Positions 8,638 through 17,306 of a stretch of 64,000 bases of DNA are shown in pieces. The stretch comes from Moorella mulderi DSM 14980 (GTDB lineage: Bacteria; Bacillota; DSM-521; Neomoorellales; Neomoorellaceae): NCBI RefSeq assembly GCF_001594015.1, contig NZ_LTBC01000007.1, positions 1 to 64,000 of the forward strand, in the 5' to 3' direction. Made by a program: the position numbers and the translations under genes. A model generated the notes under the pieces. That model did not search any database. It saw only the letters and a program-made list of their open reading frames with translations, and was not told the DNA's origin. Every line of letters starts with the position of its first letter. Position 1 is the first letter of the stretch.

Positions 8638-9142
8638 TTTGTATCCCCCAAGAGGCCAGCATGCGCCCCAATTTCTTAGCGGCGAAAGCCTCGCGCTTTT
8701 GCTCAGCCAGCTCGTTTAATTCCTTAACTCTTTCACCTCCAGGCGAATAGGTAAGAAAGTTACGCTGACAATAAGCTACACACTGGGGGTTACCACCACA
8801 TAAGTCGCATTTGATAGCGACGTTACGCTCCGGATGCAAGGTAATGGCCCCGAAGGGACAGGCTTCCACACACAATCCACAGCCGTTACAACGTTTTTCA
8901 TCCACTACCCATGCCCCTGATTTTTCGTGGTAGCTTATTGCCTTTAAAGGACAAGCGTCAGCACACGAAGCATTTTTACATTGTTGGCATACTACAGGAA
9001 CAGGTTGTTCAGGAAGGCCATTTAGTACAACCCGGATGCGGCTTTTTTTAGGATTCACCGCGTGCTCATGGATGACAGAACACCAGATTTCACACATGCG
9101 GCAACCGGTACAATTAACAAGGTCGATTTTTAGCCGCCCCAC
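8627..9142 (-). CDS. 4Fe-4S ferredoxin-type electron transfer subunit
   Basis: A 171-residue protein with four cysteine clusters: CTGCRMCEIWC near residue 11, CQQCKNASCADACP near 53, CNGCGLCVEACP near 84 and CDLCGGNPQCVAYC near 112. This is the HycB/DmsB-like pattern for four [4Fe-4S] clusters. It is the first gene of the AOR operon and most likely carries electrons from or to AOR. It starts with GTG after GGGGGAA. Confidence 0.9.
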   Translation of the reverse strand: MGRLKIDLVNCTGCRMCEIWCSVIHEHAVNPKKSRIRVVLNGLPEQPVPVVCQQCKNASCADACPLKAISYHEKSGAWVVDEKRCNGCGLCVEACPFGAITLHPERNVAIKCDLCGGNPQCVAYCQRNFLTYSPGGERVKELNELAEQKREAFAAKKLGRMLASWGIQSED

Positions 9143-9572
9143 TTGTGAGTTCCCCCTTTATTCAAGTAAGTAGGTTCTCGGAAACTCCCATTAAGCTAAA
9201 CCCTGCCTAAAAATAATCCTGATGTCCTTACGTTATTTTATACGGACCATTCCTACGATAAAACAAAAGCCAGTACACTTGGCAATAGCTTATAACCTAG
9301 GCGTACTGGCTTTTACCCCTGTTCCCGCCCCGGCACTTCCCCACCACTGGCACCGGTGGAGAAACCTTTTTGGGGCTTCAAAGTAAAAGAGTAAACTGCC
9401 TCTCCTCTGCTGAAGAAGGCTTTTATCATTTTAGTTGTTTGGCAATTTAATATATTCGACGCCCTAAACAAGATTCCTGCATAAGAATAAAAATTTTTTT
9501 CCACGTTTTTGTATAGCTAAGGCAAAGCGTCTCCTTAATCTACCTGAGCATCTAAATCACATCTTCCTTGCC
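9143..9572. other. Promoter region of the AOR operon plus inverted repeat; no supported gene
   Basis: This gap separates the AOR operon from the DUF3870 gene. The part next to 9142 should hold the AOR operon promoter, but no good sigma-A or sigma-54 match is visible. A perfect 12-bp inverted repeat (9265-9276 with 9303-9314) followed by a T-rich tract on the minus strand is a likely terminator for the DUF3870 transcript. A small minus-strand frame at 9313-9504 overlaps this stem and has no recognisable domain, so it is not called. Confidence 0.5.
9265..9314 (-). terminator. Probable terminator hairpin
   Basis: AAAAGCCAGTAC and its exact reverse complement, 26 bases apart, with a TTTTGTTTT tract after the stem on the minus strand. 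It lies downstream of the DUF3870 gene and upstream of the AOR operon. Confidence 0.55.
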
Positions 9573-9899
9573 TCACATGCCTTTAATTGAGGTAAATTTC
9601 TTTGCTGCATCCTTCAACGCATAAATTACTGCTCGCTGTGAACTTCCGTGAAATCGCTTCTCAATTTCCTCAATCATGATATTGAGTTCCTCAAGAAGCT
9701 TCCTACCTATAAGTACCGACTTCACAACCCGCCTAGCTATTGGGGTTGCCAGAGTACAGTATGCGTCAACTATTTGCCCCGTCTCCGGTTCAACTTCAAG
9801 CCCTATTACCACCATCTTATAAAGTTGGTACGCTGGGATATCACTAGGTGGTTGAGCGTGCCCTGTAATATACCATGTCTCTTTGCTAAAACTTTTCAT
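9573..9899 (-). CDS. DUF3870 domain protein
   Basis: A 108-residue protein starting MKSFSKETWYITGHAQ, with VVIGLEVEPETGQIVDAYCTLA in the middle and a C-terminal helix rich in RAVIYALKDAAKK, the pattern of DUF3870. The function is unknown. Such genes often sit next to TRAP-transporter and dehydrogenase clusters, as here. The start at 9899 is chosen for the GGGAGGTGA site; a longer frame to 9950 lacks one. Confidence 0.75.
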   Translation of the reverse strand: MKSFSKETWYITGHAQPPSDIPAYQLYKMVVIGLEVEPETGQIVDAYCTLATPIARRVVKSVLIGRKLLEELNIMIEEIEKRFHGSSQRAVIYALKDAAKKFTSIKGM

Positions 9900-10119
9900 A
9901 GTTTTCTGCTCACCTCCCTCAAAATGCCTGCTCAAATTAGCGATATGCAACGAAAATAAACACTTCTATGTATATAGTTTCCGATGAAAAACTATCTTTT
10001 TACGAAATGCTGGCTTGTTGGAGAACCATGGTAAAAATCAAAGTATCATTATCATCCCTTTTCTCTCCCCATCTTCGTACTCTAGCAGGTCCTCGGTTGC
10101 AGTTGTGGACCATAATTCC

Positions 10120-10520
10120 CTAACCCACCGATATACTGGTACCCCTGTGTCCTTTGAGCCTGCTCCTGTCTAATCCATACTTGCGTTTGAGCACACTAAT
10201 AGTAGTTTCTTCCCCAGCCCGCCAGTGCATAAGCTGCCTGAACCAGCTCTGTTTCTCATAATCCTTACGTTCAGCGCTAACCCTGCCCTTGCCGGGAAGG
10301 GCTACCCTTTTTACGCCGCGACTTTCAAGGGCTTCCTCGTATCGCTTGCTGCTAAAACCACGGCCAGCTACCACTTCTTGAGGGAGCACCTAAGCTTTCG
10401 GGTAGTTCGGTCAACAGAGCCAAGGAGAAGTCTTTCATCAGGAGGGTTGCCCTCCAATACCTGGTAGTAGGGAGTTCCTTCCAGGCGGAAAATATTACAA
10501 TTGGCAAATCAAGAGGTAAA
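10120..10520 (-). pseudogene. DDE transposase remnant (frameshifted, 5'-truncated)
   Basis: Two adjoining minus-strand frames show parts of one transposase. The upstream one contains YYQVLEGNPPDE, and the downstream one contains EVVAGRGFSSKRYEEAL, GVKRVALPGKGR and the terminal MHWRAGEETTISVLKRKYGL. These are the C-terminal half of an IS5/ISNCY-like DDE transposase. A frameshift separates them near 10390, and the N-terminal half is missing. Confidence 0.7.
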
Positions 10521-10673
10521 GTCACTTTGGATATTCTCCAAAAGCCTGTACTTCTTGGGTGTCAACTTGGACAACTTTGGCAATAGGATAGGTGATATTA
10601 GCTTACTAAACTTCACGTATCGATAGGCTCGGCACCTGGAAAACGAGCATAGGAATTTTATTAAGATGAAAGT

Positions 10674-10960
10674 CTAGACACAATTTATATCAACGTAATG
10701 GCGGCATCTATCTCCACGTACAACCCAGGTGCATACTGCTATTACCTTTCCAGCGTCGTCATAGGTTATTCTCTCTAGCAGTAACGCAGGGGAATCCTTT
10801 TTTACACCCAGCAATGAAGATTCAAATTCGTTCACTAACGTGGGTTCGATATATTTTCTAATCACTTCTCACTTTCAGATTATATTTGCGTGTTAATAGT
10901 TCATAAAAAACTGGTGCAACGGAAACCTCTTTCAATGTCAGGTCAGCACAAAGTGTGCTG
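10674..10960 (-). pseudogene. GntR/UTRA-type transcription regulator remnant
   Basis: The minus strand carries TLKEVSVAPVFYELLTRKYNLKV in one frame, then after a stop and frame change near 10868 RKYIEPTLVNEFE and SPALLLERITYDDAGKVIAV. Together these are a UTRA ligand-binding domain as found at the C-terminus of GntR/HutC regulators. The DNA-binding half is absent. The gene is broken. Confidence 0.65.
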
Positions 10961-11059
10961 TGGTTCTTCATTTACCAAACGCAACCTGTACCTCACCGTC
11001 TAGCGAAAGACGGAGCCTTATGCCAATAAGGCAAAACGACTCCAAGAGGTGAGGTCTTT

Positions 11060-11640
11060 ATGGAAGAATTAATTCAACATTTATGGGAGAAATTCCTGCT
11101 GGTTGGCGAAAAGGTATTGGACGCATTGGAAGGAAAGACTACACAGCTCCAGGAGGCCCGTTACTTCAGTGGGCCATATAAAACCATTGAGGACCAGTGG
11201 TATGACGTATTGGATTATATAGATAACCGATACGACCTGGACCAGGTAGAGCGGATCTATATTACCGGGGACGGAGCGTCCTGGATCCGCAGCGGCATAG
11301 AAATAATACCCAAATCCATATTCGTCCTCGACCCCTTTCATCTCAGCAAATATATAATAGCGGCGTGGGACCCTACCCCAAATTGCAGGCAGCCATCTGG
11401 AAGCATATAGAAGACGGGAACCTGGAAGGCGTGCTAACGGTTCTCAACGAAGCAGAGAAGACCCATCCCCAACGTCGGCAAGCGGTAGCAAGGGCCAAGC
11501 GGTATATAGAAAACCAGTGGGACGGGATAGAATCCCAAAAACGCTACCGGGAAGAATTATTGGGATGTAGCGACCCCAAACCAGTCGTCGAATACTTGAG
11601 GATCTCAAAAAGCAGGATGAGAAAGAACTGGAAGCCATGA
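11060..11640 (+). pseudogene. ISLre2-family (UPF0236) transposase remnant
   Basis: The first frame begins with the usual N-terminus (MEELIQHLWEKF after a GAGGTGAGG site), then jumps directly to YDLDQVERIYITGDGASWI and FVLDPFHLSKYI, so an internal block of well over a hundred residues is missing. Near 11370 the frame shifts and continues as LQAAIWKHIEDGNLEGVL and ENQWDGIESQKRY. The C-terminus is also missing. Deletion and frameshift together make it inactive. Confidence 0.75.
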
Positions 11641-11765
11641 CCGAACCGGAGGATAAAGACGATCACCGTAGCTGCAATAATCCCCAGGCAGACGGCAAAC
11701 CTCAAACTAATGGGGCACAAGGGGAACAGGTTTTATAAAACAATAATTTTTCCCAAGTAACTTCT

Positions 11766-12180
11766 ATGAGAAAATCCGGCGACCCAGATTTTCACGGGGA
11801 GAAATTCAGTAACGAAACCCATCGTTCCACTACCGACCCGGAGGCGCGGCTGTTCCGTAAAGGGGCCGGTAAAGAAGCCAAACTCAGTTATTTGGTGCAC
11901 GACCTGATTGATGTTCGCTCCGGCGTTATCCTAGACACCAGGGCTCCCTGGGAAATTACACCGCGGGAGACTTTCTAGCGGAAGTCATCAATCTGGGCTA
12001 TCATACCCTGGTTCCTATGGTGTCGGAAAAAACGGGCAGCCAGGGTCTTGGAAAATACCAGGGCGGCGGTAGTAATGCTGCAATTAAAAGTGGATCATCT
12101 CCGGCAACTTTTGCAACTATGTTTTCAGGTGCGGCTTGCCACAATTTAAAAAGTTTCTCACAACGCAAACCAGGGAAAAA
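11766..12180 (+). pseudogene. Second DDE transposase remnant
   Basis: THRSTTDPEARLFRKG and GKEAKLSYLVHDLIDV (11815-11925) match the catalytic-domain start of IS5/IS1182-like transposases. The frame ends at 11978, but weak similarity continues in other frames (LAEVINLGYHTLVPM near 11975-12020, and an AACHNLK end motif near 12130-12150). It is too decayed to give an exact end. Confidence 0.55.
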
Positions 12181-12246
12181 TATTAGCATAAGAAAATCTT
12201 TTTCGCTTCTTGGTCCAGGAACGTTTACGTCGCAAAGCGCCGATAA

Positions 12247-12570
12247 TTATCTTGACATGCCAGACCCCTGATTAAGCAGCGGTAGTAATAAGGAGCTGCA
12301 GTAAAAAAGGTTCCTAGCCTTCCAGGCAGGTGACCTTTTTTGTTCCCTCTCCTGAGGGCGGGCGCAAGTTGTGCCGGATTTTAAAAGGGGAAGCAGCTCC
12401 TGCCTGGCTTCTTCCAGCGTTAGAGGTATAGTTACGGGTACCCCCTCCCGGGAAAGATGGGCAAAGAGCTCCACCAGGAGGGGCGGCTCCAGGTTGGCCT
12501 GACGTAAGATATTCGGCCGGGCAAAGATTTACCGGGGGCTGCCCTGCAGCAGGATCATACCCGCCCTGGA
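12247..12570 (-). pseudogene. ECF/CbiO-type ABC ATPase, C-terminal remnant
   Basis: The minus strand shows AGMILLQGSPR near 12540-12565 and, after a stop and frame change, RPNILRQANLEPPLLVELF with SREGVPVTIPLTLEEA. This order (GSPR, then a long helix, then a T-L-E-E-A segment) is the C-terminal end of energy-coupling-factor or cobalt transporter ATPases. The ATP-binding core is missing. The assignment rests on my recall of the family pattern. Confidence 0.45.
12303..12341. terminator. Bidirectional terminator-like hairpin
   Basis: AAAAAAGGT and ACCTTTTTT flank a GC-rich inner stem, giving a hairpin with a T tract on either strand. It lies between the transposase remnants and the FAD dehydrogenase. 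Confidence 0.55.
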
Positions 12571-12613
12571 TGTTTTCCCTTTTCGACCGGGGATCCAGGC
12601 CGTCAAAAGGCAG

Positions 12614-14212
12614 CTACTCTAGCGGCCGGTAGCGGCTGATGATGGCTTCGGCCACCTTAAGGCCGTCGACGGCGGCGGAGACAATGCCCCCGGCGTACCC
12701 CGCCCCCTCGCCAGCCGGGTACAGGCCCCCGGTACTGGCCTCATAATTTTCATCGCGCCAGATGCGTACCGGGGAAGAGCTGCGGGTTTCCACTCCGGTC
12801 AGCACCGCTTCCGGCAGGGCAAAGCCGTAAACCTTGCGGTCAAAGACGGTTATGGCTTCCCTTAAGGTTGCCACTACATAGGCAGGCAGGCATTTTTTTA
12901 AATCCTGGAGGGTTACCCCCGGACGATAGGTGGGCCTTACCTGGCCCAGTTGTTCCGAAGGCCGCCCGGCCAGGAAGTCGCCCACCAGCTGGACCGGGGC
13001 ATGGTAATTTTCCCCTCCCAGCCGGAAAGCCAGGCGTTCCCAGCGGCGCTGGAACTCGACGCCGGCCAGGGGGTGCTCGTCGCCAAAGTCCTCCGGCGTT
13101 ACTCCCACCAGCAGGGCGCTGTTGGCATTCTCCCCATCACGGGCGTAGGTGCTCATACCGTTGGTCACCACACCGCCGGGTTCCGAGGCGGCAGCCACCA
13201 CGGTGCCCCCTGGGCACATGCAGAAGGTATAGGCCGAGCGGCCATCAGGTGCGTGGTAGGCCAGTTTATAGTCGGCCGGCCCCAGGCCCTCCACGCCGGC
13301 AAATTTCTTATACTGGGCAACGTTAATCAGCTCCTGGGGGTGTTCAATACGTACCCCGATGGAAAAGGGTTTGGGGCCGGCCTTTATCCCTCGCTCTACC
13401 AGCAGGGCAAAGGTATCCCTGGCGCTGTGGCCGCAGGCGAGGATGGCCACCGTTGCCGGCAGCTTTTCCGTACCATTTATAACCAGGCCTTGCAGGCGGT
13501 TGTCTCCTATTTGGATATCAGTAACATGGTTGTTAAAACGGACTTCGCCCCCTAGGCGGGTTATTTCGTTACGCATATTTTTAACTACAAGCCGCAGGAT
13601 ATCGGTGCCGATGTGGGGCCGGTAATAATAAAGAATTTCTTCCGGTGCCCCGAATCTCACGAATTCCTCCAGGACGAAGCGGCAGCGGTGGTCGTTAATT
13701 AAAGTCGTCAGCTTGCCGTCAGAAAAAGTCCCGGCCCCGCCCTCGCCGAACTGGACGTTGCAGCCGGGATCCAGGTGGCCTTCCTGCCAGAAGCGGGCCA
13801 CCACCCTGGTCCGGGTATCCACATCGGCCCCCCTTTCCAGGAGGACGGGCCGGTAACCCGTGCGGGCTAAAAGCAGCCCGGCAAAAAGGCCGGCTGGCCC
13901 GGTGCCGATAATTACGGGACGGTGCGGGAGTTTTTCCCGGCCCGGTTTGACGGGCCGGTAGACGGGGTAAGCAGCCCGGGAGATGGTTTTATCGCCGGCA
14001 TGCTTCTTTAAAAGGCGGCTTTCATTCTTAACCCTGGCATCCAGGGTATAGACCCAGTAGATCATCTCTCGGGAGCGGGCATCCAGGGACTGGCGGTAAA
14101 TGGTAAAACCATGTAAATCCCGGGCCGGTATGCCGAGTTTTTGCAAAAGGGCGGCCTGCAGATCCGCTACTTTATCAGTTACGGGTATCTTGATACCTGT
14201 AACTCTAAGCAC
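12614..14212 (-). CDS. FAD-dependent dehydrogenase, COG2509 family
   Basis: A 532-residue flavoprotein. The FAD motif IIGTGPAGLFAGLLLARTG begins near residue 101 after an N-terminal domain that usually binds a small acidic partner; LERGADVDTRTR follows, and GPSIG-like and YPAGEGAGYAGGI motifs lie toward the C-terminus. It is annotated across Firmicutes as an uncharacterised NAD(FAD)-utilising dehydrogenase; the reaction is not known. The GTG start follows GAAGGTGA at good spacing. It marks the border where accessory DNA gives way to core genome. Confidence 0.85.
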   Translation of the reverse strand: MLRVTGIKIPVTDKVADLQAALLQKLGIPARDLHGFTIYRQSLDARSREMIYWVYTLDARVKNESRLLKKHAGDKTISRAAYPVYRPVKPGREKLPHRPVIIGTGPAGLFAGLLLARTGYRPVLLERGADVDTRTRVVARFWQEGHLDPGCNVQFGEGGAGTFSDGKLTTLINDHRCRFVLEEFVRFGAPEEILYYYRPHIGTDILRLVVKNMRNEITRLGGEVRFNNHVTDIQIGDNRLQGLVINGTEKLPATVAILACGHSARDTFALLVERGIKAGPKPFSIGVRIEHPQELINVAQYKKFAGVEGLGPADYKLAYHAPDGRSAYTFCMCPGGTVVAAASEPGGVVTNGMSTYARDGENANSALLVGVTPEDFGDEHPLAGVEFQRRWERLAFRLGGENYHAPVQLVGDFLAGRPSEQLGQVRPTYRPGVTLQDLKKCLPAYVVATLREAITVFDRKVYGFALPEAVLTGVETRSSSPVRIWRDENYEASTGGLYPAGEGAGYAGGIVSAAVDGLKVAEAIISRYRPLE

Positions 14213-14291
14213 TGCTTCACCTTCTTTAATTTTAGCGGTTATAATTTTATTTTACCATTTGCCTGCCAGGCTTAAATATCCGGGCAGGGAT

Positions 14292-14340
14292 AAAAAAAGA
14301 CGGTCCGGCTACCCTCGTCGAAGGGATAACCTGAGACCGC
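14292..14340 (-). terminator. Terminator of the amt-glnB operon
   Basis: On the minus strand CGGTC pairs with GACCG around an inner TATCCCT/AGGGTA stem, followed by seven T residues. It lies just past the glnB stop. Confidence 0.75.
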
Positions 14341-14385
14341 TGGCAAAAGTAAAACGTTACTCCAACTCACGGGCAAGCTTCTGCC

Positions 14386-14760
<375 letters not shown>

Positions 14761-16098
14761 TCAGTGAACTTGCGTACCCCGCAGGACGAAATCACCGTAG
14801 GCCTGGATACCGTGCTCGTAAATATCCAACCCTTCGCTTTCCTCTTCCTCAGATACCCGCAAACCTACGGTAACTTTGATGATGGCAAAAAGGATGGCTG
14901 CTGTAACTACAGTCCAGGCAAAAACTGCTACCACGCCAATTAACTGGGTGATCAACTGGGAAACCCCACCGCCGTAGAAAAGGCCTCCCTCGACGGCAAA
15001 AAGACCGACCATAATGGTCCCAAAGGCACCGCTAAAAGCATGGACAGAAACGGCGCCAACGGGGTCATCAACCTTTAAAACCTTATCCATAAATTCCACC
15101 CCCAGGGCCGTTACGCAACCTGACAGGAAACCGATAATCACAGCTCCCAGGGGACTGACGGCAGCCGTCCCGGCCGTAATGCCCACTAGTCCACCCAGGG
15201 TACCGTTTAAAGTCAAACTGACATCGGGTTTCCCAAAACGCAGCCAGGGTAGGATGAGGCCGCCAAAGGCCCCTGCCGCCGCGGCCAGGTTAGTCGTGAC
15301 GGCGATGCGGGCAATGTCCGGCGTGGTACCGGAAAGGGTACTGCCCGGGTTAAAACCGAACCAGCCGAACCAGAGTAAGAAGACGCCCAGGGCTCCCAGG
15401 GTTATGCTGTGGCCGGGAATAGCCCTCACACTACCGTCGGGGCCAAACTTGCCGCGCCGGGGACCTACCATGGCCGCACCTACCAGGGCCGTCCAGCCGC
15501 CAACCGAATGGACTACCGTAGAACCGGCAAAATCGATGAAGCCGCGCTGGGATAGCCAGCCGCCGCCCCAGGCCCAGTGGCCAACTACAGGGTAAATGAC
15601 AGCACTGATCACAAAGCTATAAATCAGGTAAGCAACAAACTTTGTCCTCTCAGCCATAGCGCCGGAAACAATGGTAGCTGCTGTAGCGCAAAAGACAGTT
15701 TGGAAAATCAGGAAAGCATAGAGGGGGATCTTCAGCCCCAGGTGTTCGAAGGTACCTGTTGTACCCCAGCCGGTGGTCCCAATAAAGCCACCGGCATCAA
15801 CCCCAAACATGATGGCAAAGCCAACCAGCCAGAAGATGATGGAACCGGAACAAAAGTCGATGAGGTTCTTCATGACAATATTGGCTGCATTTTTGGCCTG
15901 GGTAAAGCCGGTTTCGACCATGGCAAAACCCGCCTGCATAATGAAAACTAGAAAAGAAGCTATTAAAGTCCAGACGGTATCAAGGGCAGTCGCATTGCTG
16001 GCAGCCGTCGGCTCCTCGGCCCAGGCTACAGAAGGGAGAAATAACATTACGCTTACAACGAGGAGAACCAGACCGATTCTACGTCTTGAAATTTGCAT
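14761..16098 (-). CDS. amt: Ammonium transporter
   Basis: A 445-residue Amt/Rh channel with an N-terminal signal peptide (cleavage likely near AWAEEP, residue 28) and eleven further membrane helices. The pore twin-histidine sites are represented by VVHSVGGWTALVGA (first His near residue 195) and VSVHAFSGAFGTI (second near 345). It imports ammonium and is usually blocked by the PII protein encoded just downstream. The ATG follows GGGGGAGGT. Expression probably depends on the structured leader upstream. Confidence 0.95.
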   Translation of the reverse strand: MQISRRRIGLVLLVVSVMLFLPSVAWAEEPTAASNATALDTVWTLIASFLVFIMQAGFAMVETGFTQAKNAANIVMKNLIDFCSGSIIFWLVGFAIMFGVDAGGFIGTTGWGTTGTFEHLGLKIPLYAFLIFQTVFCATAATIVSGAMAERTKFVAYLIYSFVISAVIYPVVGHWAWGGGWLSQRGFIDFAGSTVVHSVGGWTALVGAAMVGPRRGKFGPDGSVRAIPGHSITLGALGVFLLWFGWFGFNPGSTLSGTTPDIARIAVTTNLAAAAGAFGGLILPWLRFGKPDVSLTLNGTLGGLVGITAGTAAVSPLGAVIIGFLSGCVTALGVEFMDKVLKVDDPVGAVSVHAFSGAFGTIMVGLFAVEGGLFYGGGVSQLITQLIGVVAVFAWTVVTAAILFAIIKVTVGLRVSEEEESEGLDIYEHGIQAYGDFVLRGTQVH

Positions 16099-16196
16099 GG
16101 TTTTACCTCCCCCAAACTTTTTTAAACGAAATTACCAGCTCTTCCTAACCTGTTTGCCCATGGCTACCCCCTCCCTGGTGTTAAAGGGTTAAAAAG

Positions 16197-16247
16197 TAAA
16201 AGGCGCTACCCCAGGGGGCTTTCAATCCACCCTGATTAGCGCCTTTA
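16197..16247 (-). terminator. Terminator-like hairpin in the amt leader
   Basis: GGCGCTA and TAGCGCC arms (16202-16208 and 16237-16243) with flanking A/T pairs form a long stem; on the transcript it is followed by CCTTTTACTTTTT. It sits between the promoter and the amt start, so it may work as an attenuator. Confidence 0.55.
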
Positions 16248-16274
16248 CTTGCTCCCAACATTAGGATAGTAATA

Positions 16275-16332
16275 AAGCCGCTATCTTAAAAATGATAGCG
16301 GCTTCATCGCCCCGTAAGCACCATTGCTTACG
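16275..16332 (-). promoter_or_regulatory. Tandem hairpins in amt leader, ANTAR-target-like
   Basis: The transcript first forms CGTAAGC/GCTTACG (16313-16319 with 16326-16332) with a hexaloop AAUGGU that has A1 and G4, the loop rule for ANTAR antiterminator binding sites. Next comes a perfect 11-bp stem (16275-16285 with 16294-16304) followed by CTTTATT, which could be a terminator. A short GGC/GCC hairpin with loop GAUGAA overlaps its 5' strand; it has G4 but lacks A1. The ANTAR assignment is therefore only suggestive. Confidence 0.4.
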
Positions 16333-16350
16333 TTGTTTAACTGTGTCTTT

Positions 16351-16379
16351 ATTATAATCACCAGCAATCCCGATGTCAA
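16351..16379 (-). promoter_or_regulatory. Sigma-A promoter for amt-glnB
   Basis: TTGACA (16374-16379) and TATAAT (16351-16356) on the minus strand, separated by exactly 17 bases. Both hexamers are perfect. Transcription would start near 16343 and give a leader of about 240 nt before amt. Confidence 0.85.
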
Positions 16380-16440
16380 TAATAAATTTTAAGTGGAGAA
16401 ATCAGGTATTAATGCCTGGGGGCAGCAAAACCTGCTATTT

Positions 16441-17226
16441 TTAACGGCGCCACCAGAAAACGGCTACAACCAGAAGGGCCAGTAAAATCCGGTACCAGGT
16501 AAACAGGAGGTAGCTCCCATAGCGCAAGTACTGGAGCAAAAACTTAATGGCTAAAAAGCCGACGACAGCTGCCGTCAGGACCCCCAGGATAAAGGGCAGG
16601 TTGATAGCAGCCAGGGTTAAATCCTTTAACTGCAGCAGGGCCGCCCCGGCAATAATCGGCACCGACATAAGGAAGGAAAAGCGGGCTGCCGTCTCGCGTT
16701 TCATCCCAGTCAAGAGACCGGCGGACATGGTAATACCGGACCGGGAGACGCCCGGGATAATGGCCAGGGCCTGGGAAATACCCACAATAATGCTGTCGGC
16801 CAGGGTAATATCCTCCATTTGCCGGGTTTTACGGCCTACCCGGTCGGCCCACCAGAGGCCGATACCCATCAGGGTAAGGGTTAAAGCAATGAGCAGGGGC
16901 GAACGGAAAACTGTCCCGACCTGGTCTTCCAGGAGATAACCAAAGATGGCCCCCGGGATGGAGGCAACAACTAGGTACCAGAAGAGGCGGCCGTCCTGGC
17001 TCCTGGGTTGAAACAAACCGCAAATAACCAGTTCTATAAGGTCTCGCCAGAAATAAGCTACCACGGCAATCAGCGTACCCAGGTGTAAGGCAACATCAAA
17101 GGTTAAACCCTGGTCGGGCCAGCGAAAAAACCAGGGAAGCAAAACCAGGTGGGCGGAACTGGAAATGGGCAAAAATTCTCCCAGCCCCTGGACCAGGCCC
17201 AGGATTACTGCCTGCACGACATTCAT
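16441..17226 (-). CDS. uppP: Undecaprenyl-diphosphatase
   Basis: A 261-residue UppP (BacA family) membrane protein. The two active-site motifs are present: EFLPISSSAHL near residue 17 and GVSRSGITMSAG near 160. It recycles undecaprenyl diphosphate to the monophosphate carrier used in peptidoglycan synthesis and gives bacitracin tolerance. ATG start with an AAAGGAG site about ten bases upstream. Confidence 0.94.
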   Translation of the reverse strand: MNVVQAVILGLVQGLGEFLPISSSAHLVLLPWFFRWPDQGLTFDVALHLGTLIAVVAYFWRDLIELVICGLFQPRSQDGRLFWYLVVASIPGAIFGYLLEDQVGTVFRSPLLIALTLTLMGIGLWWADRVGRKTRQMEDITLADSIIVGISQALAIIPGVSRSGITMSAGLLTGMKRETAARFSFLMSVPIIAGAALLQLKDLTLAAINLPFILGVLTAAVVGFLAIKFLLQYLRYGSYLLFTWYRILLALLVVAVFWWRR

Positions 17227-17306
17227 TGCGTAATACTCTCCTTTGGCGATACGCGTTACAAAGCAAGTTTATCCTTACCCTGCCCTTATGTCAAGCATTC
17301 TCCTGC

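Noticed and set aside
9313-9504. Small minus-strand reading frame of 63 codons
   Set aside because: It overlaps the terminator-like inverted repeat, has no recognisable domain and no clear ribosome site.
12868-13555. Long plus-strand frames opposite the FAD dehydrogenase
   Set aside because: They are shadows of a high-GC gene on the other strand; the sequence is low-complexity and has no domain.
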